A stretch of 64,000 bases of DNA from Actinocatenispora rupis. Its GTDB lineage: Bacteria > Actinomycetota > Actinomycetes > Mycobacteriales > Micromonosporaceae. Below are positions 42,540 to 49,882 of this stretch, piece after piece. The DNA lies in NCBI RefSeq assembly GCF_016861975.1, contig NZ_BOMB01000040.1:47575-111574 (forward strand). The letters are read 5' to 3'. The position numbers were made by a program, and so were the translations under genes. Each line of letters opens with the position of its first letter. Positions within the stretch are counted from its first letter, which is position 1. The notes beneath the pieces were generated by a model. It was not told the DNA's origin. It saw nothing but the letters and a program-made list of their open reading frames with translations, and searched no databases.

Positions 42540-43442
42540 ATGATCGAGATCCGGGACCTGACCAAACGGTACGGCGGGCGCAACGCCGTCGACAGCCTGT
42601 CGTTCCGCGTCGAACCCGGCACCGTGACGGGCTTCCTGGGCCCGAACGGCGCCGGCAAGTCCACCACGATGCGCCTGCTGCTCGGCCTGGCCACCCCGGA
42701 CCGCGGCACCGCGCTCGTCACCGGCCGCCGGTACGCCACGCTCAAGCATCCGCTGCACCAGGTCGGCGCGCTGCTCGACCCGGACGCCGCGCACCCGGGC
42801 CGGACTGCCCGCGACCACCTGCGCGCGCTGGCCCGCAGCAACCGCATCCCCGACCGCCGCGCCACCGAGGTACTCGACCGGGTCGGCCTGGCCGGCGTCG
42901 CCCGCCGCCGGGTGGGCGGCTTCTCGCTCGGCATGAAGCAGCGGCTGGGGCTGGCGGCGGCGCTGCTCGGCGACCCCGGCGTACTGCTGCTCGACGAGCC
43001 CGTCAACGGCCTCGACCCGGACGGCGTGCGATGGATCCGGGACCTGCTGCGGTCGCTGGCCGCCGAGGGCCGCACCGTCCTGGTGTCCAGCCACCTGATG
43101 AGCGAGATGGAACTCACCGCCGACCGGCTGGTCGTCATCGGCCGCGGCCGCCTCGTCGCCGACACGTCCGTACCGGAGCTGGTGGCACGGTACGACCGTG
43201 GCGTGGTCGTCCGGTCCGCCGACGACGCCCGGCTCGCCGCCCTGCTGCGCGCCGAACGCGCCACGGTGGCCCCCGGTCCGCACGGCGGCCTGCTCGTCAC
43301 CGGCCTCACCGAGACCGACATCGGCGAACTCGCCGCCCGCCACACCATCCCCCTGTACGGCGTCGCCCGCCGCCGCGCGTCCCTCGAAGACGCGTACCTG
43401 GCGCTCACCGCCGGCACCGTCGAACACCGGAGCGGCACATGA
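42540..43442 (+). CDS. ABC transporter ATP-binding protein
   Basis: 300 residues. Walker A FLGPNGAGKSTT (Lys40), signature FSLGMKQRLGLAAALLG, Walker B VLLLDEPVNGLDPDG, H-loop VLVSSHLMSE. The C-terminal extension and one-subunit layout match DrrA/CcmA-like exporters of antibiotics or peptides. It shares a short divergent promoter region with the two-component system; the permease follows with an ATGA overlap. Confidence 0.95.
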   Translation: MIEIRDLTKRYGGRNAVDSLSFRVEPGTVTGFLGPNGAGKSTTMRLLLGLATPDRGTALVTGRRYATLKHPLHQVGALLDPDAAHPGRTARDHLRALARSNRIPDRRATEVLDRVGLAGVARRRVGGFSLGMKQRLGLAAALLGDPGVLLLDEPVNGLDPDGVRWIRDLLRSLAAEGRTVLVSSHLMSEMELTADRLVVIGRGRLVADTSVPELVARYDRGVVVRSADDARLAALLRAERATVAPGPHGGLLVTGLTETDIGELAARHTIPLYGVARRRASLEDAYLALTAGTVEHRSGT

Positions 43443-44218
43443 CCGGCGCCCTGTCCGCGGAGTGGCTGAAGCTCCGCTCCCTGCGGTCCACCTGGTACCT
43501 CGTCGGCGTGGTCGCGCTCGCCACCGCCGGCGGACTGCTCCTCTCCTGGTACGCCGCGCACCTGTGGGACACCCTGCCCGCCGCGCGCCGCGCCCACCTC
43601 GCCGTCGCGCCGCCCACCCCGCTGATCCAGCCGGTCGTCGAGACCTGCCTCGGCATCCTCGGCGTCCTCGCCCTCGCCGGCGAGTACGGTCGCGGCACGC
43701 TGCGCGGCACCCTCACCGCCGTACCCCGGCGCGGCACCGTACTCGCCGCCAAGGCCGGCACCGTCGCCGCCGTCGCCCTCGTCCTCGGCCTCGCCTGCGT
43801 CACCTGCACCACACTCGGCGCACGCGCCCTCGTCGGCGACCGGCACATCGCCGGCCTCACCGGCCCCGCGATGCACGACACCCCACTGCTTCTCGCGTAC
43901 GCCGGCGCGGCGGTGACCGCCGCCCTCCTCGGCCTCGGCCTCGGCGCCGTACTCCGCTCCACCGTCGGCGCCGTCGCCGCACTCGTCGGCATCGTCCACA
44001 TCATCCCGATGGTCGTCTGGCACCTGCCCGACCCCGCCGGCCGCTGGGCCAGCTCCCTCGTCCTCGACGCCCTGCCCCAACAACTCGTCGGCCTCGACAA
44101 CCACAACTCCGTGTACGGCGCCGCCCTCGCACCGCCCGCCGCCCTCGCCGCGCTCCTCGCGTACGCCCTGCTCCCGCTCGCCGCCGCCGCCCTCCTCCTG
44201 CACCGCCGCGACGTGTGA
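43439..44218 (+). CDS. ABC transporter permease
   Basis: 259 residues with about six helices (ABC-2 type). SAEWLKLRSLRSTWYLVG at the N-terminus is the usual amphipathic start of these exporter permeases, and EYGRGTLRGTLTAVPRR is the conserved loop after helix 2. It forms the exporter with the preceding ATPase. Confidence 0.92.
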   Translation: MTGALSAEWLKLRSLRSTWYLVGVVALATAGGLLLSWYAAHLWDTLPAARRAHLAVAPPTPLIQPVVETCLGILGVLALAGEYGRGTLRGTLTAVPRRGTVLAAKAGTVAAVALVLGLACVTCTTLGARALVGDRHIAGLTGPAMHDTPLLLAYAGAAVTAALLGLGLGAVLRSTVGAVAALVGIVHIIPMVVWHLPDPAGRWASSLVLDALPQQLVGLDNHNSVYGAALAPPAALAALLAYALLPLAAAALLLHRRDV

Positions 44219-44377
44219 CCACGGGCGCACGCACGCCGAGGCGGCAGGGCGTCGCCGCGGGTCACCGCGCGCGGGATCCGGTTGCCCCGCACCATCTTCC
44301 CGGTACCCCCGGGCGACGTGGGCGCGCCGCCGCGATCGGCAGTCACGCCACGATGCGGGTGCGTTGTGTCAGCGGAG

Positions 44378-45631
44378 TCAGTCGCGGCGAGGTGGCGGCG
44401 GAGGCGCGCCCACGGACGGGCCGCCCGGCCACGGAGCCGGCCGCTGCGCCGGTTCCGGCCGACGCGACCGTACGACCAGGACCACGACGGCCACCGCGAG
44501 GACCAGCCCACCACCCACCACACCCGCGAGCGCCGCACCGCTCAGCCCACCGGTACGCCCGGCGGCCGCGTTCGGTGTGGTTGAGCCATCTCCGGTGGCA
44601 CCGCCGTCCGGGGCCGGCGACGACGCCAGCGGATCCGGCACCGGCCCGCCCAACGGATCCCGGCCCACCCGCGGTACGTCCGCCGTCAGCGCCGCCACCG
44701 GATTCACGATCCCGAAGCCGTACTGCGGATCCCAGCCCGCCGGGCCCCGGTCCGTCGCCGTCTTGATGATCCGGTTGATCACGTTCGACGCGTTCAGTTC
44801 CGGGTACTTCGCCCGCACCAGCGCCGCCACCCCACTCACAATGGCAGCAGCATTGCTGGTGCCGGAGCCTTCGCTGTAGTTCGACTCGCCCGACTTGACG
44901 AACGTCGCAGCGGGGATCTTCACCGCGGGCGCCGAAAGCGTCGCGTACTTTCCTTGCGCCGAGCCGTTCCAGAACCGCCCGGACGCGTCGACACCTGTGG
45001 CGTTGAGGACTCCCTTCAGCCGACCGGGTGCCCCGATGCTGTCGATGCCGACATCGGTGTTGCCTGCCGCGCCGACAACGACGACGTCGTGGACCTCTGC
45101 GTAATGGATCGCGGAGACCAGTGCCGGCGTCGACTCGTTGTTGCCGAACGACAGGTTGATCACCTCGGCGTGTTGGTCGACTGCCCACCGGATGCCGTCC
45201 GCCGCGGCGTCGGGGCTGACGTTGTCGCCGTTGCTCGCGACGCGAACCGGCAGGACCTTGACACCTGGCGCAACGCCGAGTGTGCGATCCTCACCCCCGC
45301 CTTGAGCGGCGATGATCCCGGCCATGCTGGTTCCGTGACCGCTGGCGTCTTGCGTCGCCGGCATCCCGGCAAACTTCCCGAACGATCGCCCGGCGAGAAC
45401 ATGTCCGGCCAGGTCTGGATGGGTGGCATCGACTCCCGTGTCGACAACGGCAACCGTGACTCCCGAGCCGTTGCTGATTTCCTGCGCCTGCGGAACGTCC
45501 AGGAAACCCAGGTACCACTGCGCTTCCCGCACGGTCTGCGCCTGTGCCGCACCGGGCGCGGCGACAGCCGCGAGGACACCGATGGCGAGTACTGCCGCCG
45601 CCCGGCGTACCCATCGGGTGTGTGTTGCCAC
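44378..45631 (-). CDS. mycP: mycosin-like subtilase of type VII secretion
   Basis: 417 residues from GTG 45631 (GGAG 6 bases upstream). Signal peptide RAAAVLAIGVLAAVAAPGAA; subtilisin triad Asp64 (AVVDTGVDATHPDL), His99 (DASGHGTSMAG) and Ser259 (SGTSNAAA). A proline/glycine-rich linker, one C-terminal membrane helix (LAGVVGGGLVLAVAVVVLVV) and a proline-rich cytosolic tail complete the mycosin layout. Base composition is lower in G+C than its surroundings between about 44850 and 45600. It lies downstream of two ESX-type genes. Confidence 0.9.
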   Translation of the reverse strand: MATHTRWVRRAAAVLAIGVLAAVAAPGAAQAQTVREAQWYLGFLDVPQAQEISNGSGVTVAVVDTGVDATHPDLAGHVLAGRSFGKFAGMPATQDASGHGTSMAGIIAAQGGGEDRTLGVAPGVKVLPVRVASNGDNVSPDAAADGIRWAVDQHAEVINLSFGNNESTPALVSAIHYAEVHDVVVVGAAGNTDVGIDSIGAPGRLKGVLNATGVDASGRFWNGSAQGKYATLSAPAVKIPAATFVKSGESNYSEGSGTSNAAAIVSGVAALVRAKYPELNASNVINRIIKTATDRGPAGWDPQYGFGIVNPVAALTADVPRVGRDPLGGPVPDPLASSPAPDGGATGDGSTTPNAAAGRTGGLSGAALAGVVGGGLVLAVAVVVLVVRSRRPEPAQRPAPWPGGPSVGAPPPPPRRD

Positions 45632-45648
45632 GCCTGCTCCGTTCCGCG

Positions 45649-46929
45649 CTACTCGATGACCGGGGGCGGGCCGAGCGGCACCGACCACACGTCATCGTCC
45701 TCGATCAACCAGGTCTGACGCTCCTCGCCGTCCTGTTTCCCGCCCGCACCGCCGGGCGACACTCCGCCATAGGTGTCGCCCGCAGGCCCGCTCGCGCCGC
45801 CGCGGCCGGATCCAACGCCGGCCGCACGTTGCGGACCCCGAGGTTCCGTCGCATCGGCACCGCGGTAGCCACTCGCGCCGGCACTGTAGCCCGTCGGTCC
45901 GAATCCGGCCGCGCCACCGCCAATCCCTGCGCCACCACCAATCCCTGCGCCGCCACCGAAACCCGCGCCACCCACGCCCCCGCCGATACCGGCGTCCACG
46001 GCCGGAGTCGCTCCCGCAGACCCGGGATGGCCAGCGCCCGCCAGGCTCGTCCCCGACGACCGGTTCCATTGCGACGGTTCGACCGCGGCCGCGGGTGATC
46101 CGGCGCCGTTGTGCGACGCGAATCCGGTCGTACCGTATCCGGCGCCCGTCTTCGGCGGCGGTGGTGAACCGACGCTTGGGCCACGGCTGTCCACGCCGCC
46201 ATACCCGCCGCTTCCGCTGCCGCCCCCGTCGCTCCCGTAGTCCGTCCGGGTGCGCGGATCCAGCGTGGGCGCCTCGTCGTACGTGGGGATGGCGGCGTGT
46301 TGTTCGGCGTACGCGGCGAGCAGGGTGTCGAAGGCGGCGCGGGCGCGGTTGGTGCCCTCGTCGTACCAGCGGTCGGCGTCGAGGTTGGCCTGGGCGGCCT
46401 TGCGGTTGGCGGTGGCGTCGACGGTACGGCCGGTGGCGTCCGGGTACGCGGCGGCGATGCGGTGCCCCACGTAGTCGCGGAATCCGTTGTCCGCGTAGCG
46501 ATCCCGGTGGGTACGGAAGAAGTGGTACTGCACCTGGTTGCCGGTCTGCGCGTCCTCGTACCGGATGCCGTGCATGCCGAGGTTGTGGACGTCGCCCATG
46601 TCGGGCAGCGGGATCGAGGCGATGGCGGTGGCGAGGGCGGTGCCGGTGTCGCCGGACAGGTGGATCATGGTGGACATCCGCGCGTAGAAGTCGTCGATCT
46701 GTTTGACGAGCGACTCGTAGTGCCCGCGGTACGCGTCGGCGCCCGCCCCCGACCAGTCCTTCTCGCCGATCCGGGCCTTCAGGTCGCGCAGGGTGCGGGA
46801 CGCGGTGTCGAGGATCTGGAAGTACGTGTGCCACTTGAGTTGGAGGTTCCAGACCTGGTCGGGGCGGCCGGCCATGGTGACCGCCCGGATGATGGCCTCC
46901 CAGGTGAAGTCCTTCGCGACCTCACTCAT
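45649..46929 (-). CDS. large WXG100/ESX-like protein with glycine-rich tail
   Basis: 426 residues. The helical N-terminal half has the W-x-G turn (KDWSGAGADAY, Trp59-Gly61) of WXG100-type ESX substrates. The second half is glycine/serine-rich with repeated AGIGGG units. It closes with an acidic LIEDDDVWSVPLGPPPVIE tail. The start overlaps the upstream gene's stop by 8 bases, and the mycosin gene follows 18 bases after its stop. Probably a secreted ESX protein or chaperone-like cargo. Confidence 0.82.
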   Translation of the reverse strand: MSEVAKDFTWEAIIRAVTMAGRPDQVWNLQLKWHTYFQILDTASRTLRDLKARIGEKDWSGAGADAYRGHYESLVKQIDDFYARMSTMIHLSGDTGTALATAIASIPLPDMGDVHNLGMHGIRYEDAQTGNQVQYHFFRTHRDRYADNGFRDYVGHRIAAAYPDATGRTVDATANRKAAQANLDADRWYDEGTNRARAAFDTLLAAYAEQHAAIPTYDEAPTLDPRTRTDYGSDGGGSGSGGYGGVDSRGPSVGSPPPPKTGAGYGTTGFASHNGAGSPAAAVEPSQWNRSSGTSLAGAGHPGSAGATPAVDAGIGGGVGGAGFGGGAGIGGGAGIGGGAAGFGPTGYSAGASGYRGADATEPRGPQRAAGVGSGRGGASGPAGDTYGGVSPGGAGGKQDGEERQTWLIEDDDVWSVPLGPPPVIE

Positions 46930-47584
46930 CGGCCCCGCCTCCCCCGTACCCGCCGGATGCCGCCGGGCCGCGCGCCGGCGCGCTGCCGGTACCCGCGCCG
47001 GTGCCGCCGTCGGTGCCGCTTCCCTTGTCCGGCACGGAATCCCCGGCGTGGCCGGGTGGTGCCGCGGTGTCGGAGTCGGTGCCCGCCGCGCTCGACGTGA
47101 GCAGGTTCTCGACCTGCTCGGCGAGCAGCGAGTTGCGGCGCTCGGCCGTGGCGTACCGCTCGGCGATGGTGCGGGTGCCCTCCGCCAGGTCGGCGATCGC
47201 CCGGTGCAGCCGCACGCTGAACTCCTCCGCCGCGGCCGCGCCCGCCCCGTACCGGTGCCAGAGGGTGTCGGCGTCGGCGAAGCGGCCGGACGGGTTGGTC
47301 CAGTCGTTCATGGCGCCGCCGGCGTGGTGGTCCCGGGCCTCGGCGGCGCTGACCCGGGTGGCCGAGCGGATGTCCTTCGCCGCCGTGGTCAGGTCGCCGT
47401 CGAGGTAGCTCGCCAGGCTGTACAGCTCCTTCGCCACGTCGGCCAGGTGCCGCGCGTCCGCGTGCAGCGGCCGTCCGTCGACGCCGTGCGTCAGGTCCGC
47501 GCGGGGATCGCCCAGCGTGGAGCCCTCCAGGTCGATCGGGTGTGCCGGCGGGTTCGCCGGGCCACCGTCCGCTGCCGCCTCCAC
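46922..47584 (-). CDS. ESX-associated helical protein
   Basis: 220 residues from GTG 47584. The long helical N-terminal domain (LADVAKELYSLASYLDG, FSVRLHRAIADLAEGTRTIAERY) and a glycine/serine/threonine-rich tail are typical of ESX accessory proteins encoded next to a larger ESX substrate. It has no W-x-G turn of its own. First gene of the three-gene ESX/mycosin operon. Confidence 0.75.
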   Translation of the reverse strand: MEAAADGGPANPPAHPIDLEGSTLGDPRADLTHGVDGRPLHADARHLADVAKELYSLASYLDGDLTTAAKDIRSATRVSAAEARDHHAGGAMNDWTNPSGRFADADTLWHRYGAGAAAAEEFSVRLHRAIADLAEGTRTIAERYATAERRNSLLAEQVENLLTSSAAGTDSDTAAPPGHAGDSVPDKGSGTDGGTGAGTGSAPARGPAASGGYGGGGADE

Positions 47585-47687
47585 CGGGCCACCCCGCTCC
47601 GTCGACCGTCCAGTTACTCGGCGAACGATATCGAGCCGCCACAATCCGCGCGATCCCGCGCGTCGTACTCCCGGGTCGGGGCACGGA

Positions 47688-47725
47688 AACGGCCGCGGGA
47701 CGCCCCCAGGCGCCCCACGGCCGTT
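47688..47725 (-). terminator. hairpin after the DUF4185-like gene
   Basis: AACGGCCG (47688-47695) pairs with CGGCCGTT (47718-47725) around a G+C-rich loop, 15 bases after the stop. Confidence 0.6.
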
Positions 47726-47739
47726 CGCCGTCGTACGGG

Positions 47740-48912
47740 TCAGGACACGATGCCGTCGACCTTGTACTGCATGAAGCGGTAGTTGGTGTTGTCGTACCAC
47801 TGGCTGACGACGATGTGGAAGTTGCCGAACGTCGAGCCGGGCACGATGAACCCGCCGTACGGGTTGGCGACCAGGTTGGCGACCTCCTTGCCGGGTGCGC
47901 CGGGCAGGATCATGGTCTGTTCCAGCGTGTGGGTCAGGTCCGAGGTCGGCAGCGGGAACACCATCGCCCGGATGGCCAGCGGCTCCATGTTCAGCCACGT
48001 CAAGGCGTACTTGCCGTCCATCGCGCGGAAGCAGATCTCGCCCCACTTGCGGACGCCGAACACGGTGGTCGGCGGCTTGCCCCAGTCCCAGCCGCCGTCG
48101 GCGTACCCCCAGGGCTCGTACGCGTCGGCGTTGCCGAGGCTGTCCTTGCGTACCCGGTGCAGCAGCATGCCGGAGGCGATGTCGCGGTTGAACACGGTGG
48201 ACAGCACGTAGCAGTAGTCGCCCTCGGCGACCGCGTACGTCTTCTGCTGGAACTGGCCGCCGTGCAGGTCACCCGGCCACTGGCACAGGTACTCCCAGGT
48301 CTCGCCGTTGTCGGTGGAGCGCCAGAAGTCGGTGTGGTGGGTGTCGTAGATGACGCCGCGCATGAGGTGCATGTACATGACGCCGTCGACGACGAACACG
48401 TCGGACGGGATGGCCGTGGTGGCCTTGTCGCCGACCGGGTTGTGCGGCTCGTCGACCAGCGCGTTCGCGTGGCCGCCGCCGACGCTGCCGTCGATGTGCA
48501 GGTTGTTCAGGTCGGCACTGCCGGACCGCAGCCCGACCGGCGCCCGCCAGTCGTCCGGCGCCTCGCCCGGATTGGGTACGTGGTCGCCGTTGAACGTGTC
48601 GCCGCCGACGAACAGCATCGTGCCGTCCGGGCAGCGTACGGGGATGCCCAGGTCCGTCCACGGCGACGCGAACGGGCCGGTCTCCGCCGGACCGCTCAGG
48701 TTCTTGATCTTCGTGGCGAGGGTGGGACTCGACGGGTCGCCGGGCGAACCGGCGATCGCCGCCACCGAGCCGGTCCCGACGACCGCCGCCCCGACCGCGA
48801 CCCCGACACCGAGCTTGAACAGGCCGCGGCGGGACATGTCCGCCGGTGTGTCCGCGGCGTGCGCGCCGGGCTTCGCCGTCGTGGCGTGCCGCCCGCGGGG
48901 GAACAGGGTCAT
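47740..48912 (-). CDS. Tat-exported DUF4185-like protein
   Basis: 390 residues from ATG 48912 (AGAGG upstream). Twin-arginine signal MSRRGLFKLGVGVAVGAAVV about 26 residues in. The mature part contains GGDTFNGDHVPNPG, DFWRSTDNGETWEYL and QWYDNTNYRFMQYKV, the five-bladed-propeller-like pattern of DUF4185 proteins found in mycobacteria. Export folded through Tat is expected. It lies between the ESX operon and the PE-PPE gene. Confidence 0.85.
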   Translation of the reverse strand: MTLFPRGRHATTAKPGAHAADTPADMSRRGLFKLGVGVAVGAAVVGTGSVAAIAGSPGDPSSPTLATKIKNLSGPAETGPFASPWTDLGIPVRCPDGTMLFVGGDTFNGDHVPNPGEAPDDWRAPVGLRSGSADLNNLHIDGSVGGGHANALVDEPHNPVGDKATTAIPSDVFVVDGVMYMHLMRGVIYDTHHTDFWRSTDNGETWEYLCQWPGDLHGGQFQQKTYAVAEGDYCYVLSTVFNRDIASGMLLHRVRKDSLGNADAYEPWGYADGGWDWGKPPTTVFGVRKWGEICFRAMDGKYALTWLNMEPLAIRAMVFPLPTSDLTHTLEQTMILPGAPGKEVANLVANPYGGFIVPGSTFGNFHIVVSQWYDNTNYRFMQYKVDGIVS

Positions 48913-48925
48913 GGTCGTGTGCCTC

Positions 48926-48963
48926 TCAGTCGTACCAACGGATTTCAGTCGTACCAGCGGATT
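48926..48963. repeat. 19-bp tandem duplication at the PE-PPE gene's 3' end
   Basis: TCAGTCGTACCAACGGATT (48926-48944) and TCAGTCGTACCAGCGGATT (48945-48963) differ at one base. The second copy encodes the last residues I-R-W-Y-D and the stop; the first is its duplicate in the spacer. Confidence 0.9.
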
Positions 48964-49709
48964 CCGTCGCCACCGTCGGCGGCGATCGTCTGCGGCAGGA
49001 TGCCGTTCTCCTGCGGGTACCGGGGGTGGTTGGCCAGCAGTCCCTCGATGGACCGCAGCGACGTCGCGTCGCACACCCCGTCGGTGTGGATGCAGAAGCG
49101 CCGCACGTGGATGCCGTCGAACGTCTCCGGCCCCGGTCCGGGCGAGGTCACGCCGGCGAGCCCGACACCCTTGGGTACCGTCGCCCACAGTCCGGTACCG
49201 GGCTGCATCGGGTCGGCGTACAGCATGCCGTTGACCTGCTTCTTCGGTACGTCGGTCGCACCGCTGGCGAGCGTCTGCAACACGAGGTCGCCGACCCAGG
49301 CACCCTGCGAGTACCCGACGATCGTGATGGTGGCGTCGGGGTGCGCGCGGTGGGTCTCCTCGACCGCCGCCAGCATCGCCTTGTACCCGAGGCGGACGCT
49401 CTCGTCGAAGCCGGTCGCGGACAGGTCGGGCATCTCGTTGTGCGGTCCGACGAACGGGCCGCCGCTCGCCGGGTAGCAGACCGGTACGGCGATGCCACCG
49501 TCGAGCCGCCGGTTCGCGTACCCGTAGGTGACGGTGCAGCCCTTGCCGTCAACCGGTACGGATCCGGTACCGCCGGCCTCGATGTAGTAGTGGTCGGATC
49601 CCGCGGCGTACGACGGGCCCGCCCACGTGCCGACCGCCGCGACGACCGCCACCGCGGAGGCGACGAGCGCCCCGACGCGACGGCGACGTGTCCTGAGCAG
49701 GTTCACCAC
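48945..49709 (-). CDS. exported PE-PPE domain serine hydrolase
   Basis: 254 residues from GTG 49709 (AAGGA 5 bases upstream). Basic N-terminus and signal helix (RRRRVGALVASAVAVVAAVG). The PE-PPE/cutinase-like hydrolase has its nucleophile in VGYSQGAWVGD (Ser134) and a YADPMQPG segment. Such domains act as esterases in mycobacteria. The Tat-exported protein gene follows 32 bases downstream. Confidence 0.87.
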   Translation of the reverse strand: MVNLLRTRRRRVGALVASAVAVVAAVGTWAGPSYAAGSDHYYIEAGGTGSVPVDGKGCTVTYGYANRRLDGGIAVPVCYPASGGPFVGPHNEMPDLSATGFDESVRLGYKAMLAAVEETHRAHPDATITIVGYSQGAWVGDLVLQTLASGATDVPKKQVNGMLYADPMQPGTGLWATVPKGVGLAGVTSPGPGPETFDGIHVRRFCIHTDGVCDATSLRSIEGLLANHPRYPQENGILPQTIAADGGDGIRWYD

Positions 49710-49882
49710 ACGTGTCCTTCCGGATCGGGCCCGGACCCCCGGCGCCGGGATGGCCACCAGGCTCCGGCGGATTTCCACCGAATGATCCGAACCACAGGGT
49801 CTCCGTCATGCTTGCAGATGCCTTGCGCAATTCCTGTGCCGCTGGTTGTGTGATGCCTGCACCGCTACCCGAAGGGCGACAG

